From Candidatus Nomurabacteria bacterium (GTDB lineage Bacteria; Patescibacteriota; Minisyncoccia; Phycocordibacterales; UBA9973), in contig JAHFNP010000001.1 in assembly GCA_023267245.1 (NCBI GenBank), forward strand, positions 1-22,769: a DNA stretch of 22,769 bases, written 5' to 3'. How positions within the stretch are numbered: position 1 is the first letter of the stretch; each line of letters starts with the position of its first letter. A program made the translations under genes and the position numbers. Below, piece by piece: positions 7,570 to 14,303 of the stretch. The notes under the pieces were generated by a model. It was not told the DNA's origin and ran no database searches. It saw nothing but the letters and a program-made list of their open reading frames with translations.

Positions 7570-8484
7570 ATGGCATCAGAAATTGAAAAACTAAAGCGGC
7601 AGTTTTTAGAGCATATGGAGATTGAAAAAGGCAGTGCTTTGCGGACAATCGAAAATTATGACCATTATATTTCCCGTTTTTTTGAATTTGGTAAAATATC
7701 TTCCCCGAAAGACATCACAGATTCTGGAGTGAGAGAATTTCGACTTTGGTTAAATAGGCAGGCGACTGGCAACAACCGCGCCACCGGCAGAACAGTTTCC
7801 AAAAAAACTCAAAATTACTACATGATAGCGCTCCGAGTTTTTCTAAAATACCTGACCAAAAAAGGAATCAAGGTAATGTCTGCGGAACAAATAGATTTAG
7901 CTAAGGTCCCCGAGCGTTCTCTAGATCTGATAACCTCTGGAGAACTGATGCGGCTTATGCAGGCGCCCAAGGGGCAGGATATTAAGTCGCTTCGAGACAA
8001 AGCGATCTTGGAACTCTTATTTTCTACCGGACTTCGCGTGTCAGAGCTTTGTTCTTTGATGAGTGATATTGATTTAAGCATTGATGAATATTCGATCCGT
8101 GGCAAGGGTGGCAAGGTCCGAGTAGTTTTTCTTTCAGATGCCGCCAAGGAGGCGATCAAGGCTTATTTAGCTGCACGGAAGGATATGGAAGAAGCGCTTT
8201 TTGTCCAAGTCGACAACCCGACGAGCAGTAAAAAAATCAGCGCTTTAACGCGCCGGTCAATCGAACGGATCGTCAAGCATTACGCGACCGTAGCCGGCAT
8301 TTCCAAAAAAGTTACTCCGCATGTGATCCGGCATTGCTTTGCGACCGATTTGCTTTCAAACGGCGCCGATATCCGCTCGGTTCAGATGATGCTCGGCCAT
8401 TCTAATATCGCCACGACTCAGATATATACGCATGTCACCGACAAACAGTTAAGAGAGGTACACAAAAAGTTCCATAGCCGATAG
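7570..8484 (+). CDS. Tyrosine recombinase, XerC/XerD family
   Basis: 304 residues. The N-terminal SAM-like core-binding domain covers about 5-105, and the catalytic domain about 120-300 with all six expected residues: R156 (STGLRVSEL), K182 (GKGGKVRV), H251 and R254 (HVIRHCFATDLL), H277 (GHSNIATT) and the nucleophile Y286 (IYTHV). XerC/D proteins resolve chromosome dimers at dif near the terminus; some CPR and other bacteria use a single Xer. No dif-like site was recognised nearby, and there is no sign of an integrative element. The open frame extends back to 7489, but the 27 extra residues overlap the promoter and contain four Cys unlike Xer N-termini, so ATG 7570 is preferred. Assignment to XerC, XerD or XerS/H needs phylogeny. 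Confidence 0.94.
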   Translation: MASEIEKLKRQFLEHMEIEKGSALRTIENYDHYISRFFEFGKISSPKDITDSGVREFRLWLNRQATGNNRATGRTVSKKTQNYYMIALRVFLKYLTKKGIKVMSAEQIDLAKVPERSLDLITSGELMRLMQAPKGQDIKSLRDKAILELLFSTGLRVSELCSLMSDIDLSIDEYSIRGKGGKVRVVFLSDAAKEAIKAYLAARKDMEEALFVQVDNPTSSKKISALTRRSIERIVKHYATVAGISKKVTPHVIRHCFATDLLSNGADIRSVQMMLGHSNIATTQIYTHVTDKQLREVHKKFHSR

Positions 8485-8501
8485 TTTCTATATATATGTT
8501 A

Positions 8502-8530
8502 TTGCATTGCGGGGGGGGGGGTGATATAAT
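8502..8530 (+). promoter_or_regulatory. Promoter with an 11-G homopolymer in its spacer
   Basis: TTGCAT (8502-8507) and a perfect TATAAT (8525-8530) are exactly 17 bp apart, and the spacer contains eleven consecutive G (8511-8521). It reads toward the repeat protein starting at 8575. Changes in G number would alter promoter spacing. Confidence 0.6.
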
Positions 8531-8574
8531 GGAAAGGCTTAATTTTATTAGTAATTATCAAATTTAGAAATTAT

Positions 8575-9570
8575 ATGAAATATCAAAAAATGTTCTTATC
8601 ACTCGCGGTTTTGGGATTGCTGGTCTCGTTCCCATTCATAACTAAAGCACAAACGACTTCAAGATCAACTACTACAGTTTTATCTACTGGTGCGGAAGGG
8701 GCTGATGTGGCAAAGGTTCAACAGATATTGATAGATAAAGGATTATTAATTTTACCTCCAAATATAACCACGGGTTACTACGGTAATTTAACTACTGATG
8801 CTGTTAGTAAATATCAAGCACAAGTAAACATTCCACAAACCGGTGTTTTGGATTCCGCTACTCAAACTGCGATCGGAGTAAAAGTGACGGCAACAGCGGC
8901 AACACCAGTTACGCCAACATATACTCCACCAACACCTACAGTTCTAACCCCGACGCCGGTTTATCCAACTCCAACACCAGCAGATAATGGTTGTTCAAAT
9001 GGTGAAATTTATAGCTCAACAACAGGTCAGGCGTGTTTTCCTCCAGGTTGTACTTCATTTTCAGGATATAGCCAAACGACCGGACTAGCATGTAATGGGT
9101 CGCAAACATCTTTTCCAGCAGGTTGTACTTCAAACATAGGTTACAGTTCAACTACAGGGCTAGCATGTAATGGCTCACAATCATCTTTTCCAGCGGGTTG
9201 CACTTCATTTTCAGGATATAGCTCAACGACTGGATTGGCATGTAATGGTTCCGTAATTACCCCAACTCCAACCCCGACATCTGGTCATCATAATGAATTG
9301 GTAAATTTTGAATGGATTAGTACGCCTTTTGTGGCCTCAACATTCGCTGGAGTAGAATCTGCAAAAGTTTATTCAACATGTCCAAATGATAAAGTTCTTT
9401 TAGGGGGCGGGTATTCTTTATACAACAATCCAGGTTCTCAGTTGAGAGTTTCTATGAATGGCCCTGTTTCCAATAATATGTATGGGTTTGCTGTAAATGG
9501 TCCATTAGATTCTATTACAAGTGGAAATATTTATATAACTTGCGCTGATATAATGCAGGAAAACAATTAA
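8575..9570 (+). CDS. Secreted peptidoglycan-binding protein with Cys-containing 25-residue repeats
   Basis: 331 residues. A signal peptide (about 1-25, hydrophobic core LSLAVLGLLVSF) precedes a PG_binding_1 domain (about 35-97; GADVAKVQQILIDKG and YYGNLTTDAVSKYQ). A Pro/Thr-rich linker (about 103-138) leads to one degenerate and three clear repeats of about 25 residues (about 139-227), pattern GCTSxxGYSxTTGLACNGS, with two Cys each. A C-terminal domain of about 85 residues follows (CPNDKVLLGGGY, NGPLDS, ITCAD), which looks like a small beta domain with one Cys pair. It is probably anchored to the wall by its N-terminal domain and displays the repeats and C-terminal domain. The poly-G promoter upstream suggests variable expression. 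Ligand or partner is unknown. A terminator at 9587-9621 ends the unit. Confidence 0.85.
   Translation: MKYQKMFLSLAVLGLLVSFPFITKAQTTSRSTTTVLSTGAEGADVAKVQQILIDKGLLILPPNITTGYYGNLTTDAVSKYQAQVNIPQTGVLDSATQTAIGVKVTATAATPVTPTYTPPTPTVLTPTPVYPTPTPADNGCSNGEIYSSTTGQACFPPGCTSFSGYSQTTGLACNGSQTSFPAGCTSNIGYSSTTGLACNGSQSSFPAGCTSFSGYSSTTGLACNGSVITPTPTPTSGHHNELVNFEWISTPFVASTFAGVESAKVYSTCPNDKVLLGGGYSLYNNPGSQLRVSMNGPVSNNMYGFAVNGPLDSITSGNIYITCADIMQENN
8992..9255 (+). repeat. Tandem 75-bp repeats inside the peptidoglycan-binding protein gene
   Basis: Units start at 9046, 9121 and 9196, each opening with GGTTGTACTTC or GGTTGCACTTC and containing a GCATGTAATGG segment. The first two are 75 bp and the third is 60 bp. 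A half-degenerate unit precedes them (8992-9045). In-frame units allow copy-number change without frameshift. Confidence 0.85.
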
Positions 9571-9586
9571 GTTATTAAGATTAGCA

Positions 9587-9621
9587 TAGCAAAACCTCCC
9601 CTTTTAGGGGAGGTTTTGCTA
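9587..9621 (+). terminator. Terminator of the peptidoglycan-binding protein gene
   Basis: A stem of about 15 bp, with left arm TAGCAAAACCTCCCC (9587-9601) and right arm GGGGAGGTTTTGCTA (9607-9621), around a TTTTA loop. It is followed by TTTTG. Confidence 0.88.
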
Positions 9622-9627
9622 TTTTGA

Positions 9628-9655
9628 TTGACTTTATTGGTAAAAGGAGTATTAT
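9628..9655 (+). promoter_or_regulatory. nusA promoter
   Basis: TTGACT (9628-9633), 16-bp spacer, TATTAT (9650-9655), each 5/6 matches. Expected start near 9662, just before the hairpin at 9667. The same bases contain AAGGAG followed 4 nt later by an ATG of a 23-codon frame that ends over the nusA start; both readings cannot operate from this promoter. Confidence 0.5.
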
Positions 9656-9666
9656 GTGCGTATTAC

Positions 9667-9695
9667 TAGTCCGTTTCGAAACGGGCTATTTTTTT
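9667..9695 (+). terminator. Promoter-proximal terminator-like hairpin (putative attenuator) before nusA
   Basis: TAGTCCGT (9667-9674) pairs with ACGGGCTA (9681-9688), with one G-T pair and a TTCGAA loop. T7 (9689-9695) follows. It lies just after the predicted nusA start site and 24 nt before the nusA ATG. It could also be a second terminator of the upstream gene, but that gene already has its own at 9587-9621. Confidence 0.6.
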
Positions 9696-9718
9696 AGAAA
9701 ATTAAACAAAATAAATAT

Positions 9719-9898
9719 ATGTTAGACCTAAAAGTATTGAAATCCGCGCTTGAACAGCTTGAAGAAGAGCGCCGAATACCAAAAGAAAAGATTATCGAGG
9801 CGATTGAGCTCGCCATGGCCGCCGCGTACAAGAAAGATTACGGTAAAAAAGACCAAATTATAAGAACCAAATTCGATTTTGATAGCGGTAAACCTTAG
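9719..9898 (+). pseudogene. nusA: N-terminal part of NusA, cut off by an in-frame TAG at codon 60
   Basis: From the ATG at 9719 the frame encodes a normal NusA N-terminus (MLDLKVLKSALEQLEEE, then ELAMAAAYKKDYG), the part that binds RNA polymerase. It is interrupted by TAG at 9896-9898. The same frame continues without a break into the rest of NusA (FSQVEIVVDD, then the segment starting at 9920). So this is a point nonsense change, not a frameshift. Family members have Glu at about this position before FxQV, so GAG to TAG is the simplest change (inference). It could be a sequencing or consensus error, a real mutation bypassed by reinitiation at GTG 9920, or readthrough. TAG is a normal stop elsewhere in the window (for example xer, comM and the second sigma gene), which argues against a reassigned code. 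Confidence 0.85.
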
Positions 9899-9919
9899 TT
9901 TTCTCAAGTAGAAATCGTC

Positions 9920-10918
9920 GTGGATGACACGATTGTCAGAATGCCTGATGAAAATGGAGAATTCGAAGAAATTCCAGAAGATTCTGAAGATGAGCGCATT
10001 CGTTTTAACGCCGAAAAGCACATTTTGTTAGAGGACGCGAAGAAAATAAAAAAGGGAGTTAGTTTGGAAGAAGAAGTGATATTTCCTTTGGAAGCCAAAG
10101 ACGACTACGGCCGAATTGCCGCCCAGACTGCTAAACAAGTCATCATCCAGAAAATCCGCGAAGCTGAAAGAGAGTCAATCGTCGGTGAATTCGGCGGAAA
10201 AGAAGGAGAAATCATCAGTGGAATCATCCAGAAAGTCGAAAGAGGCAATGTTTTCATCGATTTTCAGCGAGCTGTCGGTATTATGCCTCCGGACGAACAG
10301 ATCCGAGGCGAGAATTATCGCCGTGGTGAACGCATCCGTGCATATCTTTACCAAGTAGAAGAGACTCCAAGAGGCATAAATTTGCGCCTTTCCCGCACCC
10401 ATCCGGAATTTTTGAAAAATCTTTTTTCTATCGAAGTGCCGGAAATAGCTGGTGGTGTAGTAGAAATAAAGAGCGTTGCCCGCGAGCCGGGTTCTAGATC
10501 AAAGATCGCTGTTTTTTCTAATGATGCAAATATCGACCCAGTCGGTTCTTGCGTTGGCCAAAAAGGCATTCGAGTGATGACAGTCATGAGCGAACTTTCC
10601 GGAGAGAAAATAGACATAATCCCTTGGTCCGAGGAACCGAAAGAATTCGTTTCCAATTCCCTTTCACCGGCTAAAGTTCTAGATATTACACTTAAAGATG
10701 ATGAACATAAGGCTTTGATTGAGGTTGCGAATGATCAATTATCCTTAGCGATCGGCAAGGGTGGGCAAAATGTCCGTTTGGCAGCTAAACTTACCGGCTG
10801 GAAGATCGATATTAAAGGTGTTGGCGGCGAGGAGATAGTTAATCCGGAAGAAGTAGTAGTGCAAGAGGTTAAAGAAGAACCGGTTATTTCTCAAACAGTA
10901 GAAAAAGAGTTAGAATAA
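9920..10918 (+). CDS. nusA: Transcription termination/antitermination factor NusA (main open part)
   Basis: The frame downstream of the amber codon, from a GTG at 9920, gives 332 residues; the undisturbed gene from 9719 would be 399 codons. It contains the end of the N-terminal RNA polymerase-binding domain (1-85), the S1 domain (about 94-160), KH1 (about 168-240, GSCVGQKG) and KH2 (about 245-300, AIGKGGQNVRLAAKLTGW), then a short acidic tail. NusA binds the RNA polymerase flap and nascent RNA, enhances pausing and hairpin termination, and takes part in antitermination. The C-terminal acidic repeats of E. coli NusA are absent, as in many short NusA proteins. If translation starts at 9920, most of the first polymerase-binding helices would be missing. 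No rimP or infB neighbour, unlike the usual nusA operon. Confidence 0.9.
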   Translation: MDDTIVRMPDENGEFEEIPEDSEDERIRFNAEKHILLEDAKKIKKGVSLEEEVIFPLEAKDDYGRIAAQTAKQVIIQKIREAERESIVGEFGGKEGEIISGIIQKVERGNVFIDFQRAVGIMPPDEQIRGENYRRGERIRAYLYQVEETPRGINLRLSRTHPEFLKNLFSIEVPEIAGGVVEIKSVAREPGSRSKIAVFSNDANIDPVGSCVGQKGIRVMTVMSELSGEKIDIIPWSEEPKEFVSNSLSPAKVLDITLKDDEHKALIEVANDQLSLAIGKGGQNVRLAAKLTGWKIDIKGVGGEEIVNPEEVVVQEVKEEPVISQTVEKELE

Positions 10919-10943
10919 TAATATATAAACTAAAATAAAAATT

Positions 10944-11483
10944 ATGAATTTACTTCACGATATTTCTTCAGGTAAAAATTCTCCAGAGGTCGTCAATGTA
11001 ATTGTTGAGATCAATAAGGGATCTAAAAATAAATATGAGATCGACAAAGAAACCGGATTGATCGCCTTGGATCGGGTTATGCATACTTCCCAAGACTATC
11101 CTTTTGATTACGGTTTTATTCCTCAGACTTACTGGGGCGACAATGATCCGCTCGATGTCGTTTTGCTCACGACATATCCCCTTCTACCGGGGATTATCGT
11201 AAAGGCTCGCCCTGTTGCTATTATGCATATGATTGATGGAGGCGAACCGGACGAAAAGATCATTGCCGTGCCGAAAGATGACCCGAGATGGGACGCCGTC
11301 ACCGACTTGGGAGGAATAAATGCGCATACCCTTAAGGAAATAGCAAATTTCTTTGCAACTTACAAAAAGCTTCAGAATAAAGAGGTCATAGTCGGCGAAT
11401 ACGAAGGCGCGCAGGCTGCCAAAGATGCCGTTCTGTTAGGACAGAAAATATATCAAGAGAAATTTGGCACAATGCTAAAATAA
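10944..11483 (+). CDS. ppa: Inorganic pyrophosphatase, family I
   Basis: 179 residues, a soluble family I pyrophosphatase that hydrolyses PPi to two phosphates and drives nucleic-acid and tRNA charging reactions. The signature WGDNDPLDVVLL is present with metal-binding D66, D71 and D103 (equivalent to E. coli D65, D70 and D102). Also seen are YPFDYGFIP (52-60) and PKDDPRWD (110-117). Length agrees with the family (about 175). It follows nusA by 25 nt without a terminator and is probably co-transcribed. There is no Shine-Dalgarno sequence before the ATG. Confidence 0.97.
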   Translation: MNLLHDISSGKNSPEVVNVIVEINKGSKNKYEIDKETGLIALDRVMHTSQDYPFDYGFIPQTYWGDNDPLDVVLLTTYPLLPGIIVKARPVAIMHMIDGGEPDEKIIAVPKDDPRWDAVTDLGGINAHTLKEIANFFATYKKLQNKEVIVGEYEGAQAAKDAVLLGQKIYQEKFGTMLK

Positions 11484-11514
11484 GTCGAATTTATTATTAA
11501 TAAATTAGAAGAGC

Positions 11515-11558
11515 GTCGCGTTTCAATGGACAGTACGCGACACGATTCTGCAGAATCG
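11515..11558 (+). repeat. Two adjacent hairpins next to the start of the coiled-coil protein gene
   Basis: GTCGCGT (11515-11521) pairs with ACGCGAC (11535-11541) across a 13-nt loop. Immediately after is a perfect 16-bp palindrome, CGATTCTGCAGAATCG (11543-11558). The ATG begins at 11560, one base later. They could be a protein-binding site or RNA hairpins that hide the start codon. No T-run follows, so they are not typical terminators. Confidence 0.6.
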
Positions 11559-11559
11559 C

Positions 11560-12234
11560 ATGAAGAAAATTAATTTTGTATTAATGATGGCACTGTTTGT
11601 ACTTGTTGGCGGTCGTTTGGCTTTCGCGGAAGTTAATAGCACTGAAAAGGTTGCACCAAAAGGTTCCAATCTTCGATCTGAATTGACTCAAAAACTTCAA
11701 GAGCTTAAAGCTCAAAGAGAGTCCTTGATAAAAGAATTTCAAGCTAAAAAGAAAGAAGTTCTTGATAATATAAAGATAGAGAAGAAAGATTTTGAAGATA
11801 AGTTAAAAGTTGAAAAGGCTGATTTTGAAGCCAATATTAAAGAAAAAAGAAGTGAATTTCGAGGCAAGGCCGAAGAAATTTTATCAGGGCGCTTTGTGGC
11901 AGCGGTTAAAAATATTACAAGCATTCAAGATCGCATTGCTGCAAGAATCGCTGCATTAAAAACAGCCGGCAAAGATGTTTCTCAAGCTGAAACATATCTC
12001 TCTGATTCCAAGCTTAAATTAGGTCAAGCACAAACCAAGCTGGCTGAAATCAAGGCTTTGATTCCAACTACTGACTTGAAGGTTACAGTAGAAAATTGGC
12101 AAAAGATCAAACAAGGTGCTAATGATGTGAAAAATCTAATCAAAGAATCTCATCAGGATTTAGTTGAGGCAGTTAAAATTTTGAAGGGTTTTGATCAAGA
12201 GAAATCAGAAACCACTTCAACTTCAGCCGAATAA
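11560..12234 (+). CDS. Unknown exported coiled-coil protein
   Basis: 224 residues, family not recognised. A clear signal peptide (1-23, FVLMMALFVLVGGRLAFA) precedes a long, highly charged region rich in Lys, Glu and Gln (about 38-105), including the repeated pattern KKDFEDKLKVEKADFEANI, which predicts an extended helix or coiled coil. A second helical part with Ala-rich heptads follows (about 110-205) and a Ser/Thr tail ends the protein. There is no Cys and no second transmembrane segment, so it should be in the periplasm-like space or outside. A structural or adaptor role is only a guess. The next gene (12290) is another small protein, membrane-anchored; the two may be co-transcribed. Confidence 0.8.
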   Translation: MKKINFVLMMALFVLVGGRLAFAEVNSTEKVAPKGSNLRSELTQKLQELKAQRESLIKEFQAKKKEVLDNIKIEKKDFEDKLKVEKADFEANIKEKRSEFRGKAEEILSGRFVAAVKNITSIQDRIAARIAALKTAGKDVSQAETYLSDSKLKLGQAQTKLAEIKALIPTTDLKVTVENWQKIKQGANDVKNLIKESHQDLVEAVKILKGFDQEKSETTSTSAE

Positions 12235-12250
12235 TTACTAGCTTTAATTA

Positions 12251-12277
12251 ATCCCCCGTCGCTGAAGCTATGGAGGG
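12251..12277 (+). promoter_or_regulatory. Possible RBS-sequestering hairpin before the 74-residue protein
   Basis: A rare good Shine-Dalgarno-like GGAGGG (12272-12277) is 12 nt from the ATG at 12290. It can pair with the upstream TCCCCC (12252-12257). Most other genes here have no such sequence. The pairing is weak and unproven. Confidence 0.3.
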
Positions 12278-12289
12278 ACAAGAAAAAAC

Positions 12290-12514
12290 ATGGAACAAAA
12301 ATCAAACAGCGCCTTAATCAGCTCAATCATCATCGTTATCATAATTGTTCTCGGAGGAATTTACATTTGGAAGACTAGTGTTAAGAATAAAATAATACAG
12401 GATCAAATCCCAAATGCTCAAAATACTCAACCAGTAGCCGGAGCTAGCTCAACTGCAAGCATTGAACAAGATCTGAACGGTATGGATGTGAATAGTTTAG
12501 ACAAAGGTTTGTAA
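12290..12514 (+). CDS. Small single-pass membrane protein, unknown function
   Basis: 74 residues. One N-terminal transmembrane helix (about 9-28, IISSIIIVIIIVLGGIYIW-like) is followed by a basic residue pair and a Ser/Thr/Gln/Asn-rich tail (about 35-74), which suggests a short anchored surface or periplasm-side peptide. No enzyme motif. A GGAGGG stretch precedes the ATG by 12 nt, and a strong terminator follows at 12529-12564. Coding is credible from the clean membrane segment, the SD-like stretch and the terminator placement. It could be a fast-evolving family member. Confidence 0.72.
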   Translation: MEQKSNSALISSIIIVIIIVLGGIYIWKTSVKNKIIQDQIPNAQNTQPVAGASSTASIEQDLNGMDVNSLDKGL

Positions 12515-12528
12515 AAAAGTAAAAAATA

Positions 12529-12564
12529 CAAAAACCCCGTACATTTTGATGTACGGGGTTTTTG
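12529..12564 (+). terminator. Terminator after the 74-residue protein gene
   Basis: A 15-bp perfect stem (12529-12543 with 12550-12564) has a TTTTGA loop and a run of five T in the right arm. The next promoter's -35 box lies in the loop and right arm. Confidence 0.9.
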
Positions 12565-12573
12565 GTGTAGACT
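12546..12573 (+). promoter_or_regulatory. Putative trigger factor promoter, overlapping the upstream terminator
   Basis: TTGATG (12546-12551), 16-bp spacer, TAGACT (12568-12573). The ATG at 12580 follows 6 nt later, which predicts a leaderless mRNA. Both boxes are 4/6 matches. Confidence 0.4.
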
Positions 12574-12579
12574 GTTTAA

Positions 12580-13605
12580 ATGCAAATAAAAACCAACAAA
12601 TTAAAGGGTAGTTTGGTTGAGATCGAAGGATCTTTGCCTTGGGATAAATTTGAAAAGTACCAATCCAAAGCTTTAAAAAATATCGGTGTGAACATGCAAT
12701 TGCCCGGTTTTCGCAAAGGACATATTCCCGAAGATGTTTTGATTAAAAATATTTCCGATATTTCTTTATTGGAAGAAATGGCTCAGACATTTTTGTCTGA
12801 ATCCTATCCGGAAATTTTGATTGATAATAAAATCGACGCGATCGGCCGGCCTGAAATAGCGATTACTAAATTAGGCAGAGGGAATCCGCTCGAATTCAAA
12901 ATAAAGACATCTATTTTGCCTCTAGTGAAGCTTCCAGATTATAAACAAGTTGCCGGCGTCGAAAATAAAAATAAAAAAGTAGAAAAGGTAGAAGTATCAG
13001 ATGATGAAGTTGAAAAATCTATATTACAAATTAGAAAAATGCGATCGGAACACAAGGATCATGACCATGAGACAAAAGAAGAGGACCTCCCTGTTTTTGA
13101 CGACGCATTTGTTAAATCCTTGGGTAATTTTGAAAATATGGAAGATTTCAAAGTTAAAATAAAAGAAAACATCGCTCTCGAAAAAAACAATAAAGAGAAA
13201 GAAAAGCAAAGAATCAAGATTATAGAAGCTATTTTGGATAAGACGGATATTGATTTGCCTAGGATTTTGATTGATAGTGAGCTCGACCGAATGCTTCATC
13301 AGGTTAAGACTGATATTGAAAATTCAGGCTTTAAATTTGAAGATTATATGAAGCATTTGAATAAGACTGAGGAAGAGATGAAAAAAGAATGGGAAAAAGA
13401 GGCTGAAAAAAGAGCCAAACTGGAACTTCTTTTGAAATCAATTGCCGACGCAGAGAATATTAAGATCGATGAGAAAGATATAGAACAAGAAGTTGGACGG
13501 ATTATGGATATGTACAAGGATGCTGATCGAAACAGGGCTCAAGCTTATGTAGAAAATATCTTGAAAAATGAGAAAATCTTTCAATTATTAGAGAATTATA
13601 TATAA
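12580..13605 (+). CDS. tig: Trigger factor, form without the FKBP domain
   Basis: 341 residues. The N-terminal ribosome-binding domain (about 1-115) contains the signature GFRKGHIP (43-50), which contacts ribosomal protein L23 near the exit tunnel. The C-terminal chaperone cradle (about 175-341) is helical and rich in Lys and Glu. The FKBP-type peptidyl-prolyl isomerase domain of about 85 residues found in the roughly 430-residue E. coli protein is missing; a charged His/Asp/Glu linker (about 125-170, [12 protein letters not shown]) is in its place. It is the ribosome-associated chaperone for nascent chains. It is followed 8 nt later by clpP, the usual tig-clpP order. The gene probably starts without a leader. 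Confidence 0.9.
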   Translation: MQIKTNKLKGSLVEIEGSLPWDKFEKYQSKALKNIGVNMQLPGFRKGHIPEDVLIKNISDISLLEEMAQTFLSESYPEILIDNKIDAIGRPEIAITKLGRGNPLEFKIKTSILPLVKLPDYKQVAGVENKNKKVEKVEVSDDEVEKSILQIRKMRSEHKDHDHETKEEDLPVFDDAFVKSLGNFENMEDFKVKIKENIALEKNNKEKEKQRIKIIEAILDKTDIDLPRILIDSELDRMLHQVKTDIENSGFKFEDYMKHLNKTEEEMKKEWEKEAEKRAKLELLLKSIADAENIKIDEKDIEQEVGRIMDMYKDADRNRAQAYVENILKNEKIFQLLENYI

Positions 13606-13613
13606 TAAAAACT

Positions 13614-14204
13614 ATGTTAATACCAACAGTTATAGAAAAATCACAATTTGGCGAGCGAGCTTACGATATATACTCTCGTCTTTTGGAAGACAATATTATT
13701 TTCCTTGCTGGTCCGATCGACGACTATGTTGCGAACATTGTCATTGCCCAGCTTCTTTTCTTGGCCAATAAAGATCCAAAGAAGGATATTCAACTCTACA
13801 TCAACTCCCCTGGCGGTTCTGTTACAGCCGGACTTGCGATCTACGACACAATGGAATACATCAGGCCGGATGTATCGACGATCTGTGTCGGACTAGCAGC
13901 GTCTATGGGAGCCTTTCTTCTTTCCGGTGGTACTCGCGGCAAGCGCTTTGCTTTGCCGAATTCAGAGATAATGATTCACCAACCTCACGGTGGCGCTGAA
14001 GGCCAGGCTTCTGATATTGAGATCACCGCTAAGCAGATTTTGAAACTTCGAGACAGGATTAATAAAATTCTTGCTAAAAATACTGGCCAGCCGCTTTCAA
14101 AAATTGAAAAAGATGCGGATCGTGATTTCTTTATGACTTCCGACGAAGCTAAAAAGTATGGCTTGATCGATGAAATCATTTCCAAAGCCAAAACCGTAAA
14201 ATAA
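13614..14204 (+). CDS. clpP: ATP-dependent Clp protease proteolytic subunit
   Basis: 196 residues, full length. The serine-protease triad is clear: S97 (GLAASMGAF), H122 (MIHQPHGG) and D171 (DADRDFFM). YINSPGGSV forms the oxyanion/substrate strand. ClpP assembles into a 14-subunit barrel and degrades proteins delivered by ClpX or ClpC. Neither unfoldase gene is next to it; clpX usually follows tig-clpP, but a terminator and then rny follow here. It is co-transcribed with tig (8-nt gap), without a Shine-Dalgarno sequence. Confidence 0.97.
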   Translation: MLIPTVIEKSQFGERAYDIYSRLLEDNIIFLAGPIDDYVANIVIAQLLFLANKDPKKDIQLYINSPGGSVTAGLAIYDTMEYIRPDVSTICVGLAASMGAFLLSGGTRGKRFALPNSEIMIHQPHGGAEGQASDIEITAKQILKLRDRINKILAKNTGQPLSKIEKDADRDFFMTSDEAKKYGLIDEIISKAKTVK

Positions 14205-14217
14205 ATTCAAATTAAAT

Positions 14218-14256
14218 TTAAAAAACTCCAAATTCATTGAATTTGGAGTTTTTTAA
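14218..14256 (+). terminator. Terminator of tig-clpP
   Basis: A 16-18 bp perfect stem (14218-14235 with 14239-14256; core ACTCCAAATTC/GAATTTGGAGT) has an ATT loop and T6 within the right arm. Confidence 0.92.
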
Positions 14257-14271
14257 GGTGTGTGGTAGAGT
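14243..14271 (+). promoter_or_regulatory. Putative rny promoter overlapping the clpP terminator
   Basis: An extended -10, TG-G-TAGAGT (-10 at 14266-14271), lies 17 bp after TTGGAG (14243-14248), which is inside the terminator stem. Predicted leader about 170 nt. Confidence 0.35.
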
Positions 14272-14303
14272 GAAGAAGTTGAAAATGAATTTATCAAATT
14301 TAA

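Noticed and set aside
9654..9725. 23-codon frame with AAGGAG 4 nt upstream, overlapping the nusA start
   Set aside because: Its start lies within the predicted -10 box of the nusA promoter, the spacing to AAGGAG is short, and its sequence looks like a translation of the hairpin. Kept only as an alternative reading, not as a gene.
9866..9910. Frameshift in nusA
   Set aside because: The frame before and after the TAG is the same and the protein sequence stays homologous, so it is a point stop and not an indel.
9719..10918. Alternative genetic code (TAG as sense) to explain the nusA amber
   Set aside because: Other genes in the window (xer, comM, second sigma gene) end in TAG at normal family lengths, so TAG is a stop here.
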